64,000 nt of DNA from assembly GCF_009671205.1 (NCBI RefSeq), contig NZ_CP045309.1, positions 682,001 through 746,000 on the forward strand, given 5' to 3'. Position 1 is the stretch's first letter, and each line of letters opens with the position of its first letter. The notes under the pieces are model-generated. The model did no database searches, was not told the DNA's origin, and saw only the letters and a program-made list of their open reading frames with translations. This document shows positions 42,696 to 51,517 of the stretch, piece after piece. A program made the position numbers and the translations under genes. Source of the stretch: Micromonospora terminaliae (GTDB taxonomy: Bacteria > Actinomycetota > Actinomycetes > Mycobacteriales > Micromonosporaceae).

Positions 42696-44067
42696 CGACG
42701 AACCCTTCGACCTTCTTCTGGTACGCGGCGGCCGCCTCGTCGGCGCTCTTGCCCGCCGTGGCGGCGGCGGTCGCCTCTTGGAGCGCCACCGACACCTGCG
42801 GGTACACCGCGAGCGGCGGCCGGTACGCGGTGAGCGGCAGCACCTTCTCGGCGACGAAGTTGAGCATCGGGTCGGCGGCGAGGACCTCCTTGTTGACGTC
42901 CGTCCGCGCGGTGATCCGGGCGGCGCCGGCGAGTTCCGCCTTGACCGCCTCCGCCGAGGACATGAACGCCAGAAGCTCCCACGCCTGGGCGGGGAACTTG
43001 GAGTTGGGATTGAGCACCCGGACGCCGCCGCCGGACATGCTGACGAAGTCCTGGCCGCGGATGCCGGCGCCGGGCTGCTTGGCGGGGATCATCGCGTACC
43101 CGACGGTGGTGTCCCGGTCGGCCATCTTGGCGATGCCGTCCTTCGGGTTCACGACGCTGCGCCAGAAGTAGTCGCCCTCGCCGAGGATGCCGATCTTGCC
43201 GGCGGCGAACTCGGCGAACGACTTGTCCCGCCCCTTGGCCTCCTGCTGGAGCTTCGGGTCGCCCAGGCCGCCACCGTAGATCTTGGTGTAGAAGTCGAGC
43301 ATGTCCTTGACCGGCTGGGTGGCGCCGGCCCACTTGCCGTCCTTGTAGATCTCGCCGCCCGCGCCGACCAGCAGCGGCAGGGCGCCCTGCATGGAGGTGG
43401 CCTCGCCCATCGCGGTGCCGGCGTTGATCTGGATCGGCGTCACCCCGGGCAGCGCCTTGAGCTTCGCGCCGGCGTCGAGGATCTCCTGCCAGCTCTTCGG
43501 CTGCCAGTCGGCGGGCAGGCCGGCCCGGGCGAACAGCTTCTTGTTGTAGTAGAGGACCCGGCCGTCGGTGCCGAGCGGGACGCCGTAGCGCTTGTCCTCG
43601 AACGAGCCGAGACCCTGCACGGTCTCCGGGATCTGGGACCAGCCCTCCCAGGAGTCGACCTGGTTTCCGGCGATGTCGGACAGCGGCTTGAGGTAGCCGG
43701 CCTGGACGAACTCACCGACCCAGATGCCGTCCACGGCGATCACGTCGGCGCCGCCCTTGGAGCGCAGGTCGAGGGCCAGCTTGGTCTTGTACTGCTCGTC
43801 GTCGACGCCGCTGGGCACGAACGTCACCTTGGCGGTGACGCCCTTGGCCTTCTGCGCCTCGACGAACTTGGGGATGACCCATTTCTCGATCCACTCCGCG
43901 CCCGCGGAGTTCTTCCCGCCGACGATCGAGTTGGCGGAGATGGTGAGGGTGATGTTCTTGGCGTCCTTGCCGGCGGGCTCGTCCGAGCCACCGCAGGCGG
44001 TGGCGGCGAGGGCGACGGCGGTGAACGCGGCGAGCACGCCGGCGGCGCGTCTCGGCTTGGCTGACAT
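42670..44067 (-). CDS. Extracellular solute-binding lipoprotein
   Basis: 465 residues from the ATG at 44065-44067, with AAGGAGGAAC further upstream. Lipobox LAATAC places the lipidated Cys around residue 25. The mature part has family 1 binding-protein features (RVLYYNKKLFARAGLPADW, FAAGKIGILGEGDYFW). First gene of the operon, directly behind one of the two TGTCATGACA operators. It should bind the carbohydrate later attacked by GH38 and the inositol enzymes; the ligand is unknown. Confidence 0.88.
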   Translation of the reverse strand: MSAKPRRAAGVLAAFTAVALAATACGGSDEPAGKDAKNITLTISANSIVGGKNSAGAEWIEKWVIPKFVEAQKAKGVTAKVTFVPSGVDDEQYKTKLALDLRSKGGADVIAVDGIWVGEFVQAGYLKPLSDIAGNQVDSWEGWSQIPETVQGLGSFEDKRYGVPLGTDGRVLYYNKKLFARAGLPADWQPKSWQEILDAGAKLKALPGVTPIQINAGTAMGEATSMQGALPLLVGAGGEIYKDGKWAGATQPVKDMLDFYTKIYGGGLGDPKLQQEAKGRDKSFAEFAAGKIGILGEGDYFWRSVVNPKDGIAKMADRDTTVGYAMIPAKQPGAGIRGQDFVSMSGGGVRVLNPNSKFPAQAWELLAFMSSAEAVKAELAGAARITARTDVNKEVLAADPMLNFVAEKVLPLTAYRPPLAVYPQVSVALQEATAAATAGKSADEAAAAYQKKVEGFVGGPGNVTS

Positions 44068-44160
44068 GGGCTGTTTCCCTTCGCAAGGAGGAACTTCGAA
44101 GAGACTCACGGGTCGCCCCGTCGGCCGCAGGTCCGCCGCCGGCGGTGCTTGCGGCCACAA

Positions 44161-44170
44161 TGTCATGACA
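44161..44170. promoter_or_regulatory. GntR operator copy 1, TGTCATGACA
   Basis: A perfect 10-bp palindrome in the gap upstream of the importer operon. On the minus strand a -10-like TATTTA (44182-44187) lies just upstream of it, so the site would cover the transcription start, a repressor position. An identical palindrome occurs at 45045-45054 on the other side of the gntR gene. The core GT-N-AT-N-AC style symmetry fits HutC-type GntR sites. Confidence 0.7.
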
Positions 44171-44220
44171 GCCTGACGACGTAAATACCTGTCACTGAAA
44201 TGAGCGCGAAACATCCACCG

Positions 44221-44958
44221 TCACCGCTCGGCGACGGTCACCTCGAGGGAGTAGCGGCTGGCCCGGTAGATGTGCGCGCCGTGCTCGACGTAGCGGCCCT
44301 GGTCGTCGTAGGCGGTACGGGTCATGGTGAGCAGCGGTGCGCCGCGCCGCTCGCCGAGCATCTGCGCCTCGGCAGCGGTGGCTGCCCGGGCGCCGATCCG
44401 CTGGCTGGCGCCCCGGATCCGCCGTCCTCCGGCGCGGAGGATCGCGTAGAGACCGTCGGCCTGCAACGCCGCCATGGTGATCCGTGGCAGGTCGACCGGG
44501 AGCCAGTTCTCCATGAGCGCCAGGGGCTCCCCGTCGGAGAAGCGCAGCCGGCGCAGGTGCTGCACCTCGCCGCCGGGTGGCACGCCGAGCGCCGCGGCGA
44601 CCGCCGGTGGGCAGGCCACGGTGGCCAGTTCCAGCACCGAGGTGGACGGCCGCTGGCCGGCCCGGACCAGGTCGTCGTGCAGGCTGGTGAGCTCGACGGC
44701 CCGCCGGACCTCACCGCGGACGACCTGGGTGCCCACGCCGCGCCGGCGGATGATCAGTCCCTTGTCGACGAGATGCTGGATGGCCTGCCGCACAGTGGGC
44801 CGGGACAGCCCCAGCCGGTCGGCAAGCTGCAACTCGCTGTCCAGGCGGTCGCCCGGGGCCAGCTCACCGCGCTGGATCGCCGCGGCGAACTGCTCCGCGA
44901 CCTGGAAGTAGAGCGGGACCGGGCTGCTGCGGTCGACCGCGATCTCGGGACCGGTCAC
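44221..44958 (-). CDS. GntR-family regulator, HutC/UTRA subgroup
   Basis: 245 residues from a GTG behind GAGGAGG. Winged helix PLYFQVAEQFAAAIQRGELA ... LGLSRPTVRQAIQHLVDKGL, then a UTRA ligand-binding domain (about 95-240; MENWLPVDLPRI, GERRGAPLLTMTRTAYDD). UTRA domains sense sugars or amino-acid derivatives. It lies between the importer operon and the iol operon, and the palindrome TGTCATGACA occurs in both flanking promoter regions, so it probably represses both and itself until an inositol-related ligand appears. Confidence 0.9.
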   Translation of the reverse strand: MTGPEIAVDRSSPVPLYFQVAEQFAAAIQRGELAPGDRLDSELQLADRLGLSRPTVRQAIQHLVDKGLIIRRRGVGTQVVRGEVRRAVELTSLHDDLVRAGQRPSTSVLELATVACPPAVAAALGVPPGGEVQHLRRLRFSDGEPLALMENWLPVDLPRITMAALQADGLYAILRAGGRRIRGASQRIGARAATAAEAQMLGERRGAPLLTMTRTAYDDQGRYVEHGAHIYRASRYSLEVTVAER

Positions 44959-45044
44959 GGAAACCTCCTCGCTGCGGCTGAGCGGGATCGGGCGTGCTGA
45001 TGCGCGCCACTGTACCGAAGCGATCACGGAGCGCAGAGCACGGA

Positions 45045-45054
45045 TGTCATGACA
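45045..45054. promoter_or_regulatory. GntR operator copy 2, TGTCATGACA
   Basis: Identical to the palindrome at 44161-44170 and also preceded by AT. It lies between the divergent gntR and iolC genes, five bases upstream of a perfect -35 (TTGACA) for iolC and about 90 bases upstream of the gntR start. Confidence 0.7.
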
Positions 45055-45059
45055 ACACA

Positions 45060-45089
45060 TTGACACAACTCGTAGAGCACTGTTACCAA
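45060..45089 (+). promoter_or_regulatory. Candidate iolC operon promoter
   Basis: TTGACA at 45060-45065, 18 bp, then TACCAA at 45084-45089. The -35 is perfect and the -10 weak. It lies directly beside the second GntR palindrome and about 60 bp upstream of the iolC start. Confidence 0.5.
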
Positions 45090-45147
45090 TCAGGGACGGA
45101 ATCGAGCTGGCGGACACGCCGACGCCGGCCGGGACGGAGGGCGCCGC

Positions 45148-46131
45148 ATGCTCGATGTGCTCACCATCGGCCGGGTCGGGGTGGACATCTATCCGTTGCA
45201 GGTCGCCACGCCGCTGGCCGAGGTCGAGACGTTCGGCCGGTTCCTCGGCGGCAGCCCCACCAACGTGGCGGTCGCGGCCAGCCGGCAGGGCCTGCGCGCC
45301 GGGCTGATCACCCGCACCGGGGCCGACGCCTTCGCGAGCTACGTGCACCGGGCGCTGCGCGAGTTCGGTGTGGACGACAGCCAGGTCCACCCCGTCGAGG
45401 GGCTGCCCACCCCGATCACCTTCTGCGAGATCTTCCCGCCGGACCACTTCCCGCTGTGGTTCTACCGCACCCCCACGGCACCGGACCTCCAGATCCGCCC
45501 CGAGGAGCTGGACCTCGACGCCATCACCTCGGCCCGCGTCTTCTGGCTCACCGGCACGGGCCTGTGCCAGCAGCCCAGCCGCGACGCGCACACCGCCGCG
45601 CTCGCCGCCCGGGCCGGTCGCCCGCACACCGTGCTGGACCTGGACTACCGGCCGATGTTCTGGCCCGACCCGGCGGCCGCGACCGCGGCCGTCGCCGAGG
45701 CGCTGCCCCGGGTCACCGTCGCCGTCGGCAACCTCGACGAGGTGGAGATCGCGGTCGGCACCCGCGACCCGGACCGGGCCGCCGACCTGCTGCTCGAACG
45801 CGGCCCCCGGCTCGCCGTGGTCAAGCTCGGCCCGGCGGGCGTGCTGGCCCGCACGGCCGAGCAGAGCGTACGGGTGCCGCCGGTGCCGGTGGACGTGGTC
45901 AACGGCCTGGGCGCCGGCGACGCGTTCGGCGGCGCGCTCTGCCTAGGGCTGCTGCGCGGCTGGCCGCTGGAGCGGACCATGCGCTTCGCCAACGCCGCCG
46001 GTGCGATCGTCGCCTCCCGACTGGCCTGCTCCGCCGCCATGCCCGACTACGCCGAGACCGCGGCGCTGGCCGGGGACGCCGCGTCGCCGCCCGCGCCGCC
46101 GACCGCCGTCCTGACAGGAGAAGACCGGTGA
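45148..46131 (+). CDS. iolC: 5-dehydro-2-deoxygluconokinase IolC (PfkB family)
   Basis: 327 residues. It starts MLDVLTIGRVGVDIYPLQ, nearly diagnostic of IolC, with FLGGSPTNVAVAASRQGL (first ribokinase signature) and VNGLGAGDAFGGAL (second, with the catalytic Asp). It phosphorylates 2-deoxy-5-keto-gluconate during myo-inositol breakdown. First gene of the four-gene plus-strand operon; coupled by GTGA to the aldolase-like gene. No fused DUF2090 domain; a separate DUF2090 protein is found elsewhere in the window (10521-11381). Confidence 0.9.
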   Translation: MLDVLTIGRVGVDIYPLQVATPLAEVETFGRFLGGSPTNVAVAASRQGLRAGLITRTGADAFASYVHRALREFGVDDSQVHPVEGLPTPITFCEIFPPDHFPLWFYRTPTAPDLQIRPEELDLDAITSARVFWLTGTGLCQQPSRDAHTAALAARAGRPHTVLDLDYRPMFWPDPAAATAAVAEALPRVTVAVGNLDEVEIAVGTRDPDRAADLLLERGPRLAVVKLGPAGVLARTAEQSVRVPPVPVDVVNGLGAGDAFGGALCLGLLRGWPLERTMRFANAAGAIVASRLACSAAMPDYAETAALAGDAASPPAPPTAVLTGEDR

Positions 46132-47015
46132 GCACCGAGTACGACGCGCTGACCCGCACCCGCGCGCACCGGCCGCAGGCCATCGCCGAAGCCGCCGCCC
46201 GCCGTACCCGCCGGCCCTGGCCCGAACCCGGCCGGCCGCTGTTCGTCATCGCCGCCGACCACCCGGCCCGCGGCGCCCTCGGGGTGCGGGACCGGCCCAT
46301 GGCCATGGCCGGCCGGGCGGACCTGCTCGACCGGCTGCGGGTGGCGCTCTCCCGGCCCGGCGTCGACGGCGTGCTCGGCACCCCCGACATCCTGGAGGAC
46401 CTGCTGCTGCTCGGTGCGCTGGAGAACCGCCTGGCCATCGGCTCGATGAACCGCGGCGGGCTCTCCGGGGCCGCCTTCGAACTCGACGACCGGTTCACCG
46501 CCTACGACGCCGACAGCATCGCCGCCATGCGCTACGACGGCGGCAAGATGCTCTGCCGCATCGACCCGGACGACCCGGCGACCGCCTCGACCCTGCAGGC
46601 CTGTGCCCGGGCGGTCACCGCGCTCGCCGCGCACCGCACCGTGGCCCTCGTGGAACCGCTCTGGGTGGCCCGCGAGGGCGGCCGGGTCAGTGCCGACCTG
46701 CGCCCCGAGGCCGTCATCAAGGGGGTCAGCGTCGGGCAGGCGCTCGGCGCGACCAGCGCGTACACCTGGTTGAAGCTGCCGGCCGTCGACGAGATGGAGC
46801 GGGTGATGGCCGCGACCACGCTGCCGGTCCTGCTCCTCGGCGGGGACCCGGTGGAGGCGCCCGACGTGGTGTACGCCCGGTGGGCGCGGGCGCTGCGGCT
46901 GCCCGGCGTGCGCGGCCTGGTGGTCGGCCGGGCGCTGCTGTACCCGCCCGACGACGACGTGGCCGCCGCCGTGGACCTGGCCGGCTCGCTGCTGCCCACC
47001 GGGCAGGACGCATGA
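46128..47015 (+). CDS. Class I aldolase-like protein of inositol cluster (Cgl0158 family)
   Basis: 295 residues from the GTG overlapping the iolC stop. VIAADHPARGALGV, DGVLGTPDILEDLL, MLCRIDPDD and TWLKLPAVDEMERV follow the pattern of the DeoC/LacD-like Cgl0158 family found in actinobacterial iol clusters. Position directly after iolC suggests it splits the phosphorylated intermediate to dihydroxyacetone phosphate and malonate semialdehyde, the IolJ step; this is inferred from context. The lysine in TWLKLP is a Schiff-base candidate. Confidence 0.8.
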   Translation: MSTEYDALTRTRAHRPQAIAEAAARRTRRPWPEPGRPLFVIAADHPARGALGVRDRPMAMAGRADLLDRLRVALSRPGVDGVLGTPDILEDLLLLGALENRLAIGSMNRGGLSGAAFELDDRFTAYDADSIAAMRYDGGKMLCRIDPDDPATASTLQACARAVTALAAHRTVALVEPLWVAREGGRVSADLRPEAVIKGVSVGQALGATSAYTWLKLPAVDEMERVMAATTLPVLLLGGDPVEAPDVVYARWARALRLPGVRGLVVGRALLYPPDDDVAAAVDLAGSLLPTGQDA

Positions 47016-47908
47016 GGGCCCGCGACGCCCACCTGCCCTGGGGCGGTGCCGCCCGCGGGCCGTGGGCGCTGGAGGTCACCCCCGAGCGGGCCGGCTGGAC
47101 CTACGCGGGGCTGCGGGTGCTCACCCTGCCGGCCGGCGGCGAGGTCACCTTCGCCACCGGTGACGAGGAGATGCTGGTCCTGCCGCTGGCCGGCGTCGCC
47201 ACCGTGCGGTGCGACGGGCTGCGGCTCGACCTGACCGGACGGGCGTCGGTGTTCGCGGCGGTCACCGACTTCGCCTACCTGCCCCGCGACGCCGAGGTGA
47301 CGATCCACGGCAGCGGCCGCTTCGCGCTGCCGTCGGCGCGGGCCACCCGCCGGCTGTCGCCCCGCTACGGGGCGGCCCGGGACGTGCCGGTGGAGCTGCG
47401 CGGCGCCGGGGCGGCCAGCCGGCAGGTCAACAACTTCTGCGCGCCGGACGCCTTCGACTGCGACCGGCTGGTCGCCGTGGAGGTGCTCACGCCCGGCGGC
47501 AACTGGTCGTCGTACCCGCCGCACAAGCACGAGCAGGACCGGGCGTACGACGACGGACGGGTCGAGGCCGCGCTGGAGGAGGTCTACTACTTCGAGGTGG
47601 CCGGCGGTGAGCCCGGCGACGGTCCGGTGGGCTACCAGCGGGTCTACGGCACCGCCGACCGGCCGATCGACGTGCTCGCCGAGGTGCGCACCGGCGACGT
47701 GGTGCTCGTCCCCTACGGCTACCACGGGCCGTCGATGGCCGCGCCCGGCTACGACCTCTACTACCTGAACGTGCTGGCCGGACCCGGGGCCGCGCGGACC
47801 ATGGCCTGTGTGGACGATCCCCGGCACGGCTGGATCCGGGGCAGCTGGGCGGGCCAGCCGGTGGACCCGCGGCTGCCCCTGACCCGGCCCGGAACGAAAG
47901 AGGCGTGA
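47012..47908 (+). CDS. iolB: 5-deoxy-glucuronate isomerase IolB
   Basis: 298 residues, double-cupin fold. NWSSYPPHKHEQD and EEVYYFEV give the metal ligands, and PYGYHGPSMAAPGYDLYYLN is a strong IolB signature. It isomerises 5-deoxy-glucuronate to 2-deoxy-5-keto-gluconate, between IolD and IolC. ATGA overlap with the aldolase-like gene upstream and GTGA with iolD downstream. Confidence 0.93.
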   Translation: MRARDAHLPWGGAARGPWALEVTPERAGWTYAGLRVLTLPAGGEVTFATGDEEMLVLPLAGVATVRCDGLRLDLTGRASVFAAVTDFAYLPRDAEVTIHGSGRFALPSARATRRLSPRYGAARDVPVELRGAGAASRQVNNFCAPDAFDCDRLVAVEVLTPGGNWSSYPPHKHEQDRAYDDGRVEAALEEVYYFEVAGGEPGDGPVGYQRVYGTADRPIDVLAEVRTGDVVLVPYGYHGPSMAAPGYDLYYLNVLAGPGAARTMACVDDPRHGWIRGSWAGQPVDPRLPLTRPGTKEA

Positions 47909-49752
47909 TGCCCAGGTTGACGGTGGCACAGGCGGTGGTGGCCTTCCTGGCCCGGCAGTTCTCCGAACGCGACGGGCGGCGGCAACGGCTGATCCCGGCC
48001 TGCTTCGGCATCTTCGGGCACGGCAACGTCGCCGGGCTCGGCGAGGCCCTGGCGACCGCGGGCGCGGACCTGCCCTACCACCTGTGCCGCACCGAGCAGG
48101 GCATGGTGCACACGGCGGCGGCGTACGCCCGGATGACCGACCGGCTCAGCACCCTGGCCTGCACCACCTCGATCGGCCCCGGAGCCACGAACCTGGTGAC
48201 CGGCGCCGCGGGCGCCACCATCAACCGGCTGCCGGTGCTGCTGCTGCCAGGCGACATCTTCGCCACCCGGGTGGCCAACCCGGTGCTGCAGGAGCTGGAG
48301 GACCCCCGCTCCTACGACGTGAGCGTCACCGACGCGCTGCGGCCGGTCTCCCGCTACTGGGACCGGATCAACCGGCCGGAACAGCTGCCGGCCGCGCTGC
48401 TGGCCGCCATGCGGGTGCTGACCGACCCGGCGGAGACCGGCGCCGTCACCCTCGCGCTGCCGCAGGACGTGCAGGTCGAGGCGTACGACTGGCCGGACGA
48501 GCTGTTCGCCGAACGGGTCTGGCACGTGCCGCGCCCCCGCGCCGACGAGGCGGCGCTGGGCCGGGCGGCCGCGATCGTGCGGACGGCCCGCAGGCCGCTG
48601 CTGGTGGCCGGCGGCGGGGTGATCTACAGCGGGGCCACCGGGGCGCTGCGCCGGTTCGCCGAGGAGCACGGGGTGCCGGTGGCCGAATCCCAGGCCGGCA
48701 CCGGCGCGCTGCCGCACGGCCACCCGCTCGCCCTCGGCGCGATCGGCGTCACCGGCACCACCGCGGCCAACGAGATCGCGGCCGCCGCCGACGTGGTCAT
48801 CGGGGTGGGCACCCGCTACAGCGACTTCACCACCGCCTCCGGCACCCTCTTCGGCGACGGGGCGCAGTTCGTGAACCTCAACGTCACGCGCTTCGACGCC
48901 GCGAAGCTGTCCGGCACGCAGGTCGTCGGCGACGCGCGGGAGAGCCTCACCGCCCTCGACGCGGCCTGCGCCGGCTGGGCCACCGAGCCCACGTACCGGG
49001 AGTCGGTGACCCGGCTGCGCGAGCGGTGGACGGCCGTGGCGGACCACGCCCGGCACGCCGACCCGGACGCGCCGCCCACCCAGACCGCGGTGATCGGCGC
49101 GGTCAACGACGCCGCCGGCCCCCGCGGCGTGGTCGTGTGCGCCGCCGGGTCGATGCCCGGCGACCTGCACCGGCTGTGGCGCAGCCGCGACCCCAAGAGC
49201 TACCACGTCGAGTACGGCTACTCCTGCATGGGCTACGAGATCGCCGGCGGGATCGGGGTGAAGCTGGCCGCGCCCGAGCGCGAGGTGTTCGTGCTGGTCG
49301 GTGACGGGTCCTACCTCATGCTGCCGAGCGAGCTGGCGACCGCGGTCGCCGAGGGCGTCAAGCTGGTCGTGGTGCTGGTGGACAACGCCGGCTTCGCCTC
49401 GATCGGCCGGCTGTCGGAGAGCGTCGGCGCGCACCGGCTCGGCACCGCCTACGTCGACCGCGCCGGGGAGCCGCTGCCGATCGACCTCGGCGCCAACGCG
49501 GCCAGCCTCGGCGCCGACCTCATCCGGGTGTCCACCATGGAGCAACTGCGGGCCGCCCTGGCCACGGCGGCGGCGGCCACCCGGACCACCGTGGTGCACG
49601 TGCGGACCGACCGCTTCGAGGCGGGTCCGGACGCCGACGCCTGGTGGGACGTGCCGGTCGCCGAGGTCTCCACCACGGACCAGGGCCGGGCCGCCCGGGC
49701 CGGATACGAGGCGGGGCGCAAGACCCGCCGCACCCACCTGCGTCCCGCCTGA
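47905..49752 (+). CDS. iolD: 3D-trihydroxycyclohexane-1,2-dione acylhydrolase IolD (ThDP enzyme)
   Basis: 615 residues from GTG 47905 (ATG 47908 is next in frame). ThDP-enzyme architecture: the N-terminal pyrimidine-binding domain has the catalytic Glu in CRTEQGMVHTA; the central domain has LLVAGGGVIYSGA; the C-terminal PP domain has GDGSYLMLPSEL to DNAGF. It opens the inositol ring derivative by hydrolysis. The family is related to acetolactate synthase, but position after iolB and length fit IolD. Last gene of the operon. The iolA gene for malonate-semialdehyde use is not in the window. Confidence 0.92.
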   Translation: MMPRLTVAQAVVAFLARQFSERDGRRQRLIPACFGIFGHGNVAGLGEALATAGADLPYHLCRTEQGMVHTAAAYARMTDRLSTLACTTSIGPGATNLVTGAAGATINRLPVLLLPGDIFATRVANPVLQELEDPRSYDVSVTDALRPVSRYWDRINRPEQLPAALLAAMRVLTDPAETGAVTLALPQDVQVEAYDWPDELFAERVWHVPRPRADEAALGRAAAIVRTARRPLLVAGGGVIYSGATGALRRFAEEHGVPVAESQAGTGALPHGHPLALGAIGVTGTTAANEIAAAADVVIGVGTRYSDFTTASGTLFGDGAQFVNLNVTRFDAAKLSGTQVVGDARESLTALDAACAGWATEPTYRESVTRLRERWTAVADHARHADPDAPPTQTAVIGAVNDAAGPRGVVVCAAGSMPGDLHRLWRSRDPKSYHVEYGYSCMGYEIAGGIGVKLAAPEREVFVLVGDGSYLMLPSELATAVAEGVKLVVVLVDNAGFASIGRLSESVGAHRLGTAYVDRAGEPLPIDLGANAASLGADLIRVSTMEQLRAALATAAAATRTTVVHVRTDRFEAGPDADAWWDVPVAEVSTTDQGRAARAGYEAGRKTRRTHLRPA

Positions 49753-49797
49753 CGGATTCCCTGTCACGATCGGTGCCCTGCCGGACATGGGAGGGAC

Positions 49798-50364
49798 GTG
49801 AGCTCCGCGACCGAGCACGAGGACCGCTTCCGACGCGTCTACGCCGCCGACTTCGAGCCGCTGCTGGCGTACGCCCTGCGCCGCGTCGCGGACCCGGAGG
49901 ACGCGGCCGACGTCGTCGCCGAGACCTTCCTCGTCGCCTGGCGCCGGCGACGTGACCTGCCGGCCGGCGGCGAAGCCCGCCTCTGGCTCTACGGCGTCGC
50001 CCGCCGCGTGCTCGCCAACCACCACCGGGGCGGCGCACGCCGGCAGCGGCTGGGGGAGCGGCTCCGGCAACGGCTCACGGCGGTGATCGACGGGGACCCG
50101 AGCACTGCGGTGCCCGAACGGCTCGCCGTCCGGGCCGCGCTGGCCCGGCTCGGGGACCTGGACCGCGAGGTGCTGCTGCTCACCGTCTGGGAGGGACTCG
50201 AACCGCGCGAGGCGGCCGAGGTCCTCCGGGTGACCCCGGCCGCGGTCCGTACCCGCCTGTCGCGGGCGCGAGCCCGGCTCCGCGAACTCGTCGGTGACGA
50301 CCTCGGCCCACCCGGACATGTACTCGACGTCGTGACCGCACCCGCCCCGAAGGAGGGCAGATGA
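49798..50364 (+). CDS. ECF-type RNA polymerase sigma factor
   Basis: 188 residues from GTG 49798, preceded by GGGAGGG. Sigma2 region (about 9-80: FEPLLAYALRRVADPEDAAD with the FLVAWRRR end) and sigma4 region (about 105-165: LDREVLLLTVWEGLEPREAA, VTPAAVRTRLSRARARLRE). It directs polymerase to its own regulon. It overlaps by 4 nt the CU044_5270-type membrane gene, its likely partner. No promoter with its motif could be identified. Confidence 0.9.
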   Translation: MSSATEHEDRFRRVYAADFEPLLAYALRRVADPEDAADVVAETFLVAWRRRRDLPAGGEARLWLYGVARRVLANHHRGGARRQRLGERLRQRLTAVIDGDPSTAVPERLAVRAALARLGDLDREVLLLTVWEGLEPREAAEVLRVTPAAVRTRLSRARARLRELVGDDLGPPGHVLDVVTAPAPKEGR

Positions 50365-51455
50365 CCGAGGAGCACCTCGACCGGATGGTCCGGGACGCCG
50401 ACCCCTACCGGCCCGGTGTCATCGGGCACCTCGACGGGGCCGAGCAGGCTCTCCTGGAGGAGATCATGTCCGAACCGACGCCCGACCGCGTCGCCGAAGC
50501 ACCGCAGCCCCGCTCCCGAGCACGCCGCGGCCTGGTTCGCCGCCTCGCCGGCCCGCTGACCGCGGCCGCGGCGCTCGTCGGGATCCTCGCCGTGGTCACC
50601 GTCCACGGCGCCCCTCCGGAGAACCGTCAGGCGGCTCCCACGGAGACGGCCGGGCCGGCCGGTGCCAAGCCGACCACCTCGATCGCGTTCTCGCCCGTGG
50701 CGCTGAAGGCCGCCGAGGAGAACCCTCGGCTGCTGATCGACGAGCCCGGGTGGAAGGTGACCACCGTCTACGGGTTCGCCGAGAAGCAGGGCACCATCGC
50801 GTTCCGCAACGACGAACAGCAGCTGGACATGAACTGGTACCCGGCGGACCAGTACGACGGCTACCACGCGGACCGGCTGCGCGTCAGCGCCCCGGAGGCG
50901 GTGAAGGTGGACGGCTGGCCGGGTGACCTGATCCGCTACGGCGCCGAGGACTTCGCCGTCATGCTCCGCCCCCGCGACGGCGTCTTCGTCGAACTCCGCG
51001 CCGGCGGCGGGGACCGGGCCGAGTTCGACCGGCTCCTCACCCACGTCGTCCGCGTCGACGTACGCACCTGGCTGGCCGCGCTCCCGCCGGAGATCGTCAC
51101 GCCGGCCCGCGTGGACGAGCGGGCCACGATCGTGCTCGCCGACATCCCGCTGCCGCCGAACTTCGACAAGGCCGCGCTGCGCGACCTCGGCACCAACGAC
51201 GCCTACCAGTTCGGCGCCCAGGTGACCTCCCGGGTCGGCTGCGCCTGGATCGCCGAATGGCAGCGCGCGAAGCGGGCCGGCGACGACGCCGCGCTCCGGC
51301 GGGCCGCCGACGCGCTGCGCAGCAGCCACAAGTGGCAGGTGCTGCACCAGATGAACGACGAGGGTGACTGGCCGGAGGTGTTCTGGGAGACGGCCGACGA
51401 GGTCGCCGCCGGCAACGTACCGCGCGGCTACGAGGGGGCCTTGGGCTGCGAATGA
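50361..51455 (+). CDS. CU044_5270-family membrane protein, putative regulator of the ECF sigma factor
   Basis: 364 residues. A polar N-terminus of about 60 residues, one membrane helix (LTAAAALVGILAVVTV, about 65-80) and a large extracytoplasmic domain with YGFAEKQGTIAFRNDEQQLD. This N-in topology next to an ECF gene is the arrangement of anti-sigma-like partners, called CU044_5270 in actinobacteria. No ZAS zinc motif is seen. Translation is coupled to sigma by ATGA. Role is inferred from position. Confidence 0.8.
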   Translation: MTEEHLDRMVRDADPYRPGVIGHLDGAEQALLEEIMSEPTPDRVAEAPQPRSRARRGLVRRLAGPLTAAAALVGILAVVTVHGAPPENRQAAPTETAGPAGAKPTTSIAFSPVALKAAEENPRLLIDEPGWKVTTVYGFAEKQGTIAFRNDEQQLDMNWYPADQYDGYHADRLRVSAPEAVKVDGWPGDLIRYGAEDFAVMLRPRDGVFVELRAGGGDRAEFDRLLTHVVRVDVRTWLAALPPEIVTPARVDERATIVLADIPLPPNFDKAALRDLGTNDAYQFGAQVTSRVGCAWIAEWQRAKRAGDDAALRRAADALRSSHKWQVLHQMNDEGDWPEVFWETADEVAAGNVPRGYEGALGCE

Positions 51456-51517
51456 CCGTCCCGGCCGCGCCGGCACGAGAGCACCGTGAGTGCCGGCGCG
51501 GCCCGTAGGGTGGGGCG

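Noticed and set aside
49753..49797. A terminator between iolD and the sigma gene
   Set aside because: No convincing hairpin is seen, only a short gap with a ribosome site.
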